18,352 nucleotides of DNA from JAHDNZ01 sp036721855 (GTDB lineage Bacteria; Bacillota; DTU065). The translations under genes and the position numbers were made by a program. Positions 6,860 to 14,472 of this stretch are shown here, one piece after another. The notes below the pieces were generated by a model. That model saw only the letters and a list, made by a program, of their open reading frames with translations, was not told the origin of the DNA and did not search any database. Positions within the stretch are counted from its first letter, which is position 1. Every line of letters begins with the position of its first letter. The DNA lies in contig DAIMKF010000036.1 of assembly GCA_036721855.1 (NCBI GenBank), positions 1 to 18,352 of the forward strand. The letters are read 5' to 3'.

Positions 6860-8479
6860 TTAGTACATTGGTGGAACATTGGCCGGAGCGACTTCTTTTT
6901 CCGGCTCTGGAATATCACAGATCAAGCACTCGGTTGTAAGCATCATGGCTGCAATAGAAGCTGCATTTTGCAGTGCACTTCTAGTAACCTTAGCTGGGTC
7001 TACGATACCGGCTTTGATCATGTTAATATACTCACCGGTTATGGCGTCAAAGCCTTCACCTACAGGTAGTTTGGCTACGTGCTCAACAATAACAGCCCCT
7101 TCAAGACCTGCATTTTGAGCAATCATTTTAAGTGGTTCGGCAAGTGCTTTGCGAACAATGTCAATACCTGTTTTCATATCGCCATTTGTTTCGTTTTCAA
7201 TGTCTACCAATTTTTTGGCTGCAAAGATTAGAGCTGTGCCGCCACCGGGAACAATACCCTCTTCGACAGCTGCTCTGGTTGCTGATAAAGCATCCTCGAT
7301 CCGGTGCTTCTTCTCTTTTAATTCAGTCTCAGTAGCAGCACCAACCTTGATGACAGCAACTCCGCCAACTAGTTTGGCTAAGCGCTCTTGAAGCTTCTCT
7401 TTATCATATTCAGAGGTTGTATCCTCCATTTCGGCTCTGATCTGGTTGATACGACCTTTAATAGCATCTGAAGAACCTCTGCCACCGACTATGGTGGTGT
7501 TTTCCTTGTTAACACGAACCTTGTCGGCATGACCTAGCATATTTAGAGTGGTGTTTTCAAGTTTCATACCAACATCTTCAGAGATAACTTGGCCACCGGT
7601 TAGAACTGCAATATCGCCAAGCATGGCTTTTCTGCGATCACCAAAACCGGGAGCCTTCACGGCAACAACATTCAAAGTACCGCGTAGTTTGTTTACCACC
7701 AGTGTTGCCAGGGCTTCACCTTCAAGATCTTCGGTAATGATAAGCAAGGGCTTGCCGGACTGGAGAACCTTCTCCAGAAGAGGCAAAATATCTTGAACCG
7801 AAGTGATCTTCTTGTCGGTAATAAGGATCAGAGGATCATCCAAGACAGCTTCCATTCTCTCTGTATCGGTAATCATATAAGGAGAGACATAACCACGGTC
7901 AAACTGCATGCCTTCTTCAGTCTCTAAAGTTGTGCCAAAGGTCTGTGACTCTTCGACTGTAATTACGCCTTCTTTACCGACTTTGTCCATGGCCTCGGCG
8001 ATGAGTTTGCCGATTTCATCATCACCGGCAGATATAGAAGCTACCTGAGCAATACTTTCTTGATCTTCGATAGGCTTTGAGATCTCTTTAATGGAATCTA
8101 CGGCACTAGAGACAGCCTTTTCAATACCTTTTTTAATAACCATGGGGTTTGCACCTGCAGCCACGTTTTTCAGACCTTCGCGGATCATAGCCTGAGCCAG
8201 TACTGTAGCCGTAGTGGTACCGTCGCCGGCTATATCATTTGTCTTTGTGGCAACTTCTTTAACCAGCTGGGCACCCATATTTTCATACGGATCCTCAAGC
8301 TCAATTTCACGAGCTATAGTAACACCATCATTGGTAATAGTTGGTGAACCAAACTTCTTTTCCAAAACAACGTTGCGTCCCTTAGGTCCAAGGGTAATTT
8401 TAACAGCATCAGCTAGGGTGTTGACACCTTTTTCTAGCTTCCGTCTGCCTTCTTCAGCAAAAAGTAGCTGTTTTGCCAT
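6860..8479 (-). CDS. groL: Chaperonin GroEL (Hsp60)
   Basis: Large subunit of the cytoplasmic chaperonin, which folds proteins in an ATP-driven double heptameric ring capped by GroES. The 539 residues contain the P-loop region GPKGRNVVL (31-39), the ATP-binding GDGTTT (85-90, Asp86) and the catalytic Asp segment IEDALSATRAAVEEG. The C-terminus is unusual: instead of the flexible Gly-Gly-Met repeat tail it ends in a Pro/Val-rich PANVPPMY. The ATG has AGGAGG 8 bases upstream. It lies 36 bases after groES and is the only groEL in the window. Regulation is through CIRCE and presumably HrcA. Confidence 0.98.
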   Translation of the reverse strand: MAKQLLFAEEGRRKLEKGVNTLADAVKITLGPKGRNVVLEKKFGSPTITNDGVTIAREIELEDPYENMGAQLVKEVATKTNDIAGDGTTTATVLAQAMIREGLKNVAAGANPMVIKKGIEKAVSSAVDSIKEISKPIEDQESIAQVASISAGDDEIGKLIAEAMDKVGKEGVITVEESQTFGTTLETEEGMQFDRGYVSPYMITDTERMEAVLDDPLILITDKKITSVQDILPLLEKVLQSGKPLLIITEDLEGEALATLVVNKLRGTLNVVAVKAPGFGDRRKAMLGDIAVLTGGQVISEDVGMKLENTTLNMLGHADKVRVNKENTTIVGGRGSSDAIKGRINQIRAEMEDTTSEYDKEKLQERLAKLVGGVAVIKVGAATETELKEKKHRIEDALSATRAAVEEGIVPGGGTALIFAAKKLVDIENETNGDMKTGIDIVRKALAEPLKMIAQNAGLEGAVIVEHVAKLPVGEGFDAITGEYINMIKAGIVDPAKVTRSALQNAASIAAMMLTTECLICDIPEPEKEVAPANVPPMY

Positions 8480-8515
8480 CTTAAATCCCTCCTAATGATA
8501 GAGATTGTGATTTTG

Positions 8516-8803
8516 TTAGTCAATTATAGCGAGAATATCGGACTCTTTGAGTACTAAATACTCGGTATTATCCATCTTAAACTGAGTACCGGAGTACTTG
8601 GCATAGAGGACTTTATCACCGAGTTTAACTTCCATGGGAACTAATTTTCCATCTTCGGCAATGCGTCCTTTACCAACAGCAACAACTTCACCGGTTTGCG
8701 GCTTCTCTTTTGCCGTATCAGGAAGAACAATACCTCCAACTACAACTTCATCTTCTTGCAACGGCTTAACAACAACCCTGTCTGCCAATGGCTTTATATT
8801 CAT
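8516..8803 (-). CDS. groS: Co-chaperonin GroES (Hsp10)
   Basis: Heptameric lid of the GroEL chamber, 95 residues, the standard length. The mobile loop that docks on GroEL is recognisable (VVVGGIVLPDTAKEKPQ, about residues 20-36), as are the roof segment and a C-terminal LVLKESDILAIID. The ATG follows AGGAGGG with 6-7 bases between. It is the first gene of the groES-groEL operon, directly downstream of the CIRCE element. Confidence 0.98.
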   Translation of the reverse strand: MNIKPLADRVVVKPLQEDEVVVGGIVLPDTAKEKPQTGEVVAVGKGRIAEDGKLVPMEVKLGDKVLYAKYSGTQFKMDNTEYLVLKESDILAIID

Positions 8804-8837
8804 AGATCAACCCTCCTAGCCAGTTTTTTGCTCTTTA

Positions 8838-8864
8838 TTAGCACTCGTTGCTTTCGAGTGCTAA
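8838..8864 (-). promoter_or_regulatory. CIRCE operator (HrcA binding site)
   Basis: TTAGCACTC-N9-GAGTGCTAA, a perfect match to the CIRCE consensus, lies 34 bases upstream of the groES start. In this class of operon the HrcA repressor binds here and releases on heat stress. hrcA itself is not in the window. Confidence 0.98.
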
Positions 8865-8890
8865 TAATTTCATGATTAAGTTTAATTCAA
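8861..8890 (-). promoter_or_regulatory. Probable groES-groEL promoter
   Basis: On the minus strand TTGAAT (8890-8885) is followed after 17 or 18 bases by TTATTA or TATTAG, which overlaps the left arm of CIRCE. A -10 box overlapping CIRCE would explain repression. The -10 match is imperfect, and TTGATC/TAAACT a little upstream is a weaker alternative. Confidence 0.5.
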
Positions 8891-8981
8891 ATGTCCTCTG
8901 TGATCAAACTTCAAATTTGGCTATAATCAGTCAAATTATCGTTTCTAGCGTAGTATTGCCAAAATAACCCACTTATAATCG

Positions 8982-10544
8982 CTATCTCTTGTCAATCTTT
9001 CCCACGACTTTTTTCAATAATCCTCTGGCGGCATCCATTTCCTCCAAACGCAAAACATAGGCCACACCAAAGTAAGTTAGCGCAGCTACCGCAATTACCG
9101 CCAAAAGAAGTACCGCTCTTATAATCCCTCCGGTAGCAAAAGGCAAAACCCACTTCCAGCCAAAAGCTGCCACAACTGCCATTATTAAACTGGCCACCAT
9201 AATTTTAAAAAGCGAATTAAACACGCCTCTTAAGCCAATGGGACCGGTCTTTCTTCTTATAAAAATCAAGGATAAAGTAGCCCCAAAGGTTGCGGCAATC
9301 GTGGTTCCAAGGGCTAAACCGGCATGACCCATGGAACTGACCAAAGAGAGATTGGCAATGATATTAACAACCACCGCTCCGGCGGAGATAAACATCGGTG
9401 TTAGAGTATCTTTCAATGACCAAAAGCCGCGATTAAAGACATCTCGCCAGCTAGCTGAAAGAAGTCCTAAAGCGTAGTAGAAAAGTGCTATTGAGGTAGC
9501 AATGGTGTCCTCGCTGCCAAAGGCACCTCTTTCATAAACAACCTGGGTTATAGGCACGGTTAAGACCATTAGGCCTACCATCATGGGCATAACTAAAAAA
9601 GACATGGTCCTTAAGCTGTTATCGATGCTGGCCACAAATTGCTGTTTGTTATGGCTGGCAGCTGCCTGGCTCATGGTAGGATAGATGGCTGTAACCACAG
9701 ATGCTACTACAATGCCAAGGGGTAACCCATTTAGGCGGCTGGCGTAGTTTAAGGCCGAGATTGAACCTTCAGGTAGGCTTGAGGCCAGCATTCTATCGAT
9801 CATCACATTGATCTCACCCATAGCCGTACCTATCAAGGTTGGTAGAACCAGTTCCAAAATAAGTATCAGTTCGGGAGCTTTCAAATCAATAAAAAATTTA
9901 TAGCGGTAACCTGTTTTTTTCAAAGAGGGAAGGAGAATAAAATATTGCGAGGCGATACCCAAAACTGTAGCTATAGCCAGACCGTAAATTCCATATTGGC
10001 TTCCTAAGGTAAATACACCGGCAATTATGATAATGTTATATGGAAAACCAACTAAAGCCGGAGCTGTAAACTTTTGTAAAGCATTTAAAATACCTGAAAT
10101 AATCCCGACAAGAGCAAAGAAAATAATCACAGGTAAGGTAAAACGGGTAAGATTGACAGCCAGATCAAATGTTTCACCTGTAAATCCTCTGGCAAAAAGA
10201 TGAACAAGAGGCGCTGTAAAGACCTCTCCCAGTATAATTAGTAATATACTAATTAAAAGAACAGTATTAATCACATTGTTAGCCAGTTCCATAGCTTTTT
10301 CTTTGCCTTTATGAGTTGCCACATCGGTAAATACAGGGATAAATACTGTGCGAATAGCTGTGGCTACAGCAGCAAATAAAAGTCCCGGTATGGACATAGC
10401 TATACTAAAGGCATCTGTTTGCCAGGTTGAACCAAATTTATAGGCTATCGACATCTCTCGGACAAAGCCAAGTATTTTACTTATAGCTGAGGCTAGCGCT
10501 ATAATACCGGTAGCTTTAATGACATTGCTTTTTGTAGAGCTCAA
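8982..10544 (-). CDS. murJ: Lipid II flippase MurJ (MviN family)
   Basis: Polytopic membrane protein of the MOP superfamily that flips undecaprenyl-linked peptidoglycan precursor to the outer face of the membrane. The 520 residues hold about fourteen hydrophobic helices. Family hallmarks are the N-terminal SKILGFVREMSIAYKFG, AIRTVFIPVFTD, an NALQKFTAPAL segment, and YASRLNGLPLGIV in the middle. The start is TTG (10544) with a GAGAGGGG-type site upstream; a nearby ATG in that site is out of frame and quickly closed. No divisome or other envelope gene is adjacent. In MATE-like families of this kind, substrate calls rest on overall similarity, so some MurJ paralogues could export other lipid-linked glycans. 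Confidence 0.92.
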   Translation of the reverse strand: MSSTKSNVIKATGIIALASAISKILGFVREMSIAYKFGSTWQTDAFSIAMSIPGLLFAAVATAIRTVFIPVFTDVATHKGKEKAMELANNVINTVLLISILLIILGEVFTAPLVHLFARGFTGETFDLAVNLTRFTLPVIIFFALVGIISGILNALQKFTAPALVGFPYNIIIIAGVFTLGSQYGIYGLAIATVLGIASQYFILLPSLKKTGYRYKFFIDLKAPELILILELVLPTLIGTAMGEINVMIDRMLASSLPEGSISALNYASRLNGLPLGIVVASVVTAIYPTMSQAAASHNKQQFVASIDNSLRTMSFLVMPMMVGLMVLTVPITQVVYERGAFGSEDTIATSIALFYYALGLLSASWRDVFNRGFWSLKDTLTPMFISAGAVVVNIIANLSLVSSMGHAGLALGTTIAATFGATLSLIFIRRKTGPIGLRGVFNSLFKIMVASLIMAVVAAFGWKWVLPFATGGIIRAVLLLAVIAVAALTYFGVAYVLRLEEMDAARGLLKKVVGKIDKR

Positions 10545-10813
10545 TTACCCATCCCCTCTCCTAAAAACCCCTAAAAATCCAAAAGATAGACTTCTACACC
10601 TTTATTCTATTCCCTGCACTATAGACTTAAACCTATATAGTTCTTAGCCTTAAGGCCTAGTTATATTTTTCCTCTGGAAATATTAAAATAGTTGATTTAT
10701 AAAGACAGAGAGCTTTTTGGCTCTTAGGTAGCCTGTTAAGTAAAATTTACTCCCGAGAGAAGGCTAAAAGCCTTCTCTCAAAAAGCTTTCGCTTAATAAA
10801 GTTTGGTTTTACT
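10545..10813 (-). other. Hairpin-rich spacer between cysE and murJ
   Basis: No gene is visible in these 269 bases. There is a perfect 11-base-pair hairpin with AAA loop (10755-10765 with 10769-10779) that lacks a clean T-run on either side. There are also two overlapping small hairpins at 10709-10733 that cannot form together (AGAGC with GCTCT, or GGCT with AGCC). The palindrome GCCTTAAGGC sits at 10647-10656. It is both the 3' region of cysE and the leader region of murJ. A start for murJ could lie near a TATAAC on the minus strand around 10665, but this is weak. Confidence 0.4.
10755..10779 (-). terminator. Strong hairpin after cysE, possible terminator
   Basis: Eleven perfect pairs close a three-base loop 35 bases past the cysE stop. 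It is not followed by a T-tract, so it may stabilise the 3' end or require Rho rather than act as a simple intrinsic terminator. Confidence 0.45.
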
Positions 10814-11713
10814 TTACTTCTTTTTTTCTATACTTGGTTTATTAATAACCTTGCAGCCCGGTGGCACACTCTCTGTAATCCAGACGTTACCACCAATAAC
10901 TGCTCCTTCTCCAATGAGAGTATCTCCCCCTAAAATAGTCGCACCGGCATAGAGAGTTACATCGTTTTCAATGGTGGGATGCCGTTTTTCTCCGCGAATA
11001 ATATTGCCATTTACATCTTTGGGAAAACTTAACGCTCCCAAGGTAACTCCCTGATACACTTTAACATTATTCCCAATCACAGTAGTTTCACCGATTACAA
11101 CTCCGGTACCGTGATCGATAAAAAAGCCGGTCCCGATTAAAGCACCCGGATGGATGTCGATACCTGTTTTGGAATGAGCATCTTCACTCATAATCCTAGC
11201 AATCAGCTCTAGGTTTCTTTTTTGAAATTCGTGAGCTACCCTATGGGTGAAGATAGCATAAAAACCCGGATAGGCTAAAATAATCTCATCTAAACTTCTA
11301 GCTGCCGGATCTCCGTTATAGGCAGCTTCAACATCCTGATTAAGCAAAGCTTTAATTTTAGGCAGTTCATTTAGGATCTCATAAGCCTTTGACCTTGATT
11401 TTTTTAATTCCGAGCATTTGGGATTTTCCTGACATTCAGACTGGCAGTTATTGTTCTCCAAGCTATGGATAAGCCTTGTCAGTTTCCAGTATAATGTCCC
11501 CAGCCTTTCTAGATAGCAGACCTGAACTTTGCTCTCATTGCAAAAAGCAAAGTATTCCGGGTATAAAATGGCCTTGATTTCATCTAAAATACCCACCACA
11601 CTTTGTGGATTAGGTAAGAGTTTTTCCTCCCTTGGCTTGGCTTTATCTAAATCAGCGAGTCTGCCTGCAATCTCTAGTAGGAGATCCTCATTTTGCCTGT
11701 TTGTAAGTGGCAT
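10814..11713 (-). CDS. cysE: Serine O-acetyltransferase, EpsC-type
   Basis: Cytoplasmic enzyme that makes O-acetylserine from serine and acetyl-CoA, the first committed step of cysteine synthesis. It is a 299-residue long form: a helical N-terminal region, then from about residue 185 a left-handed beta-helix of hexapeptide repeats. Catalytic Asp186 (in DIHPG) and His201 (in IDHGTG) are 15 apart, as in CysE of Haemophilus and E. coli, and RHPTI at 244-248 supplies the other conserved His. A short Cys cluster (Cys90, Cys94, Cys100) precedes the catalytic domain. The ATG has AGGAGG 7 bases upstream. It follows the M1-like gene by 37 bases on the same strand. No cysteine synthase gene is in the window. 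Confidence 0.94.
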   Translation of the reverse strand: MPLTNRQNEDLLLEIAGRLADLDKAKPREEKLLPNPQSVVGILDEIKAILYPEYFAFCNESKVQVCYLERLGTLYWKLTRLIHSLENNNCQSECQENPKCSELKKSRSKAYEILNELPKIKALLNQDVEAAYNGDPAARSLDEIILAYPGFYAIFTHRVAHEFQKRNLELIARIMSEDAHSKTGIDIHPGALIGTGFFIDHGTGVVIGETTVIGNNVKVYQGVTLGALSFPKDVNGNIIRGEKRHPTIENDVTLYAGATILGGDTLIGEGAVIGGNVWITESVPPGCKVINKPSIEKKK

Positions 11714-11750
11714 TTTTCCACCTCCTGTTGCTTAATATACTCAGCTTAAT

Positions 11751-14429
11751 TTATTTACCCAAAACCTCTCGATAGAAACGTGTTGAGAATCGAATTGAAC
11801 TATAATCTTTCCTTTGACCAAAAAGATCCCTAGCATAGACTATAGCTATAGAAAAGGGTTGCGTATAGTAATTAAAACCTATATTAAGCTCTACTCCCAG
11901 ATAGGATTTTAGCCTTGAAAGCGAGTTTTCCCCTTTTCCCCAGGCGGCAGCTGAAGCAAGAAAGCATTTACCTTCCGCATCTTCCCAGATTAAAGGGCCG
12001 ATTTTAGCAAAGTCTCTATCAAGAACAATCGGGATTGAATTCTCCAAAAGAATTGTCACCGCATAATCACTACTTTGTTCAGGTAGCAGTTTAAGATTAG
12101 TAGAAGCTTTATTAAGAGGTTCATTAAATGTGCTTTGCACATTTAATGAAGTTTTTAATACTCCGTTAGCTAGGCTAGGCTTTAATAGTTCTCCTCCAAA
12201 CGACAGTTTGCCTCCTTTTTGGTTAAACTCCAGAAATCCGTTAAGTACTCCGCCGCTGAAGAGGAGATCATCATAATTTATACCAAAGCGTAGGTTGTAA
12301 TCTTGCTTTTGAGGATAGTAATCGAGGCTTAAACTCTCGCTAAACCAATTTCTATAGTGTTTGGCCGTATAGCCTATGTCAGAAATTGCTTTTTGTTGCA
12401 ACTGGTATATAAAGCTAAATTTTTCCGGGCTTTTTGAAGGTGAGATAATCTCTGCTTTAAAATTACCGTTTGGCAATAATTTATAAAAACTTAATGAAGA
12501 ATAGGGTTTAAGCCCTGAATGAACACGAGAAAAAGCCCAGCCACTATAAAAACGATTGTCCAAACGTAAAGTCAGTCCTGTTTCCAGGGTGTTTTGGGCC
12601 TCGTTGATTCTAAGCAACGGCTCGATACTGTATTTGGTACAATCCAAGTTATGAGTCCTATCTAAAGAGATCTCTGTCTTTTTCGGGTAGGTATTATTAA
12701 GTCTTTCTATATCAAGGATCAAGCGCTCCGGGTCAATTGTAGCCCTTTTAAGAGGTTGTGCTGAAAAAATCGAAGCCTCGTTTAGTGATTCTACTTCAGT
12801 GACTAAAGTAGAGCCATCTTTAAATTCCCACAGTATCTCCACCGGCCAGTCAACAGCTTGCCTTGAATTTAGATAGGCTGTTATTTCATACCCGTTTTCT
12901 GTCTTTTTCTGCTTAATGTTTTTTATTTGCAGATCCTCATATTGGGCTTTACCAACCCAGTTTTGCCAAAAGTCTGTTACCGATTTACCGCTTAGTTCTG
13001 TTGCTAAGCTTACCAACAGATCATTGTCAATTCTTAAGCCCGCCTTGCTTTGCAGAGAAATCTCTTGAAGGAGTTTTTGAAAAGTGGTTTTTTGCAGAAA
13101 ACTTTCGAAGGTTCTTAGTGTCAAATAACCTCTTGTTTCTAACCGTTTTTCGTAAACTTCCGGATGTTCTAATTGATCATATGGTCTTATCAGGGGTTCA
13201 TCCCTACTTTGAAAAAAGATATGTTCTAAGAATTCTTTTTCTAAATTTTCATGGTAGTCCCAGCTTATTTTGTGATCTTTGAAACTGAAAAAGAAACTAT
13301 CACTTAACTTTTTTTGTTCAGCCAAGCCTTTTTGGCTAAAATAATCGGCAGCCATATAATGTCTTATTGCCTCTTCCAGCCAAACACTTTCTAAGGAAAA
13401 CAGATCATACCCTAAATTAAACCAGGACTTAGCCAATTCTTTTGCTACTTGCCCTTGCAAAAGACCATCAAAACTACTCGGGCCTCCGGCATTATAATAA
13501 CGATAAAAATCCTGCGGCAAACAGATCAGCCCTTCTGCTGAATAGCCACTCTCTAAGGAAGAGCCTTCAACGATTAAAAGCCTCTGGCGATCGTATTTGC
13601 CATAGCAGCTACTGTAATAGGCTAACACATCGATGGCTGTTTTGGAAGCAAAGACCGCTTCCTTTTCGTGACCTTTTTGATAATACGTGTAAATATCTAC
13701 ATCCTGATAACGATCTTCCTTGACATAAAGACCCGGACCCGCTACCAGAGCGAGATCTAGAGCAGGAGTATTATTTTTGAGCCTTACTTTTTTATAGATT
13801 CCACCGGCTGAAACCTCGGCTTGATAATCAGCATTAGTTGCCACAACCAAACCGGCCGGAACTAAAATATCAGCTGTATAAAGGGCCGGTAAAAGACAGT
13901 TTTTTTCCGGATCTAAGAGCAAAGGATGCCAGCCACACATCCAGTAAAAGATCTCTTTACTCCACCCCTGATCACCATGTCTGTGAGGAATTTTAGTGAG
14001 AAAATCTAATTCCAGTTCTAAGCTTTCGTTTGGTAATAAGCCCTTAACCGGTACTTTTAACAAGACACTTTCCAGCGAATACTTCTTGGTAATAGCAGGG
14101 AAAGACTCATAAACGAAAGCAACATCCTCACCATTTACTTTGACACCAACTACATAAGTGTGGCTGCTGTCAAAATTTTTTAAATAACCCTTTGAACGCC
14201 AAACTTGACTGAGATACGGGTTGGGTTCTGTCTCTAAATTCGCCGGCAGGAAAAATACCACCTCATCTAGGGGTCTTGTCTGATTATTTTGAAAATGAAG
14301 CAACATGGTCCCTGCTATAGTATGTGTATCCGGATCGATCCAACTTTGTAGCTGGTATTTTGGCAGACTTATCCCACAAATTGCCATAGCCAAAAAAAGC
14401 AATAAGGTGATTATTAAAATTGGCTTCAT
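11751..14429 (-). CDS. Secreted M1-peptidase-like protein, zinc ligands lost, beta-rich C-terminus
   Basis: An 892-residue exported protein. Residues 1-22 are a signal peptide or N-terminal anchor (KPILIITLLLFLAMAICG). Residues 25-580 follow the M1 (gluzincin aminopeptidase) plan: an N-terminal beta domain, ESGYSAEGLICL where relatives have GAMEN/GGMEY, then the active-site helix. There HExxH-x18-E reads K330-E-L-A-K334 with the third ligand Glu353 in WLEEA. Spacing is exact but both zinc His are Lys, so peptidase activity is unlikely. Residues 590-892 have no M1 counterpart that I recognise. They are a series of short alternating polar/apolar strands ending in RFSTRFYREVLGK, which would suit a beta-barrel or beta-sandwich. 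The ATG has AAGAGGTG at good spacing, 28 bases after comB. The role is unknown; binding or scaffolding at the cell surface is a guess. Confidence 0.8.
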   Translation of the reverse strand: MKPILIITLLLFLAMAICGISLPKYQLQSWIDPDTHTIAGTMLLHFQNNQTRPLDEVVFFLPANLETEPNPYLSQVWRSKGYLKNFDSSHTYVVGVKVNGEDVAFVYESFPAITKKYSLESVLLKVPVKGLLPNESLELELDFLTKIPHRHGDQGWSKEIFYWMCGWHPLLLDPEKNCLLPALYTADILVPAGLVVATNADYQAEVSAGGIYKKVRLKNNTPALDLALVAGPGLYVKEDRYQDVDIYTYYQKGHEKEAVFASKTAIDVLAYYSSCYGKYDRQRLLIVEGSSLESGYSAEGLICLPQDFYRYYNAGGPSSFDGLLQGQVAKELAKSWFNLGYDLFSLESVWLEEAIRHYMAADYFSQKGLAEQKKLSDSFFFSFKDHKISWDYHENLEKEFLEHIFFQSRDEPLIRPYDQLEHPEVYEKRLETRGYLTLRTFESFLQKTTFQKLLQEISLQSKAGLRIDNDLLVSLATELSGKSVTDFWQNWVGKAQYEDLQIKNIKQKKTENGYEITAYLNSRQAVDWPVEILWEFKDGSTLVTEVESLNEASIFSAQPLKRATIDPERLILDIERLNNTYPKKTEISLDRTHNLDCTKYSIEPLLRINEAQNTLETGLTLRLDNRFYSGWAFSRVHSGLKPYSSLSFYKLLPNGNFKAEIISPSKSPEKFSFIYQLQQKAISDIGYTAKHYRNWFSESLSLDYYPQKQDYNLRFGINYDDLLFSGGVLNGFLEFNQKGGKLSFGGELLKPSLANGVLKTSLNVQSTFNEPLNKASTNLKLLPEQSSDYAVTILLENSIPIVLDRDFAKIGPLIWEDAEGKCFLASAAAWGKGENSLSRLKSYLGVELNIGFNYYTQPFSIAIVYARDLFGQRKDYSSIRFSTRFYREVLGK
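12120..12156 (+). terminator. Terminator-like hairpin, antisense within the M1-like gene
   Basis: A perfect 14-base-pair inverted repeat (12120-12133 with 12137-12150) closes a TTT loop and is followed on the plus strand by GTTTTT. It would work as an intrinsic terminator only for antisense transcription. The stem is AT-rich and lies inside codons for the beta-rich domain, so it may also be chance. Confidence 0.4.
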
Positions 14430-14449
14430 AAATTCACCTCTTATTAAGA

Positions 14450-14472
14450 AAGAAGCCTCAGCGAGGCTTCTT
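14450..14472 (-). terminator. Hairpin overlapping the comB stop codon
   Basis: A perfect 10-base-pair stem (14450-14459 with 14463-14472) has a 3-base loop and contains the TGA stop of comB. On the minus strand it runs into a broken T tract (TTCTTTCTTAAT) before the M1-like gene. It could be a partial terminator or attenuator inside the operon. Confidence 0.55.

Noticed and set aside
6803..7069. Plus-strand frames opposite groEL, murJ and the M1-like gene
   Set aside because: They are antisense shadows of strongly conserved genes, without ribosome binding sites or recognisable products.
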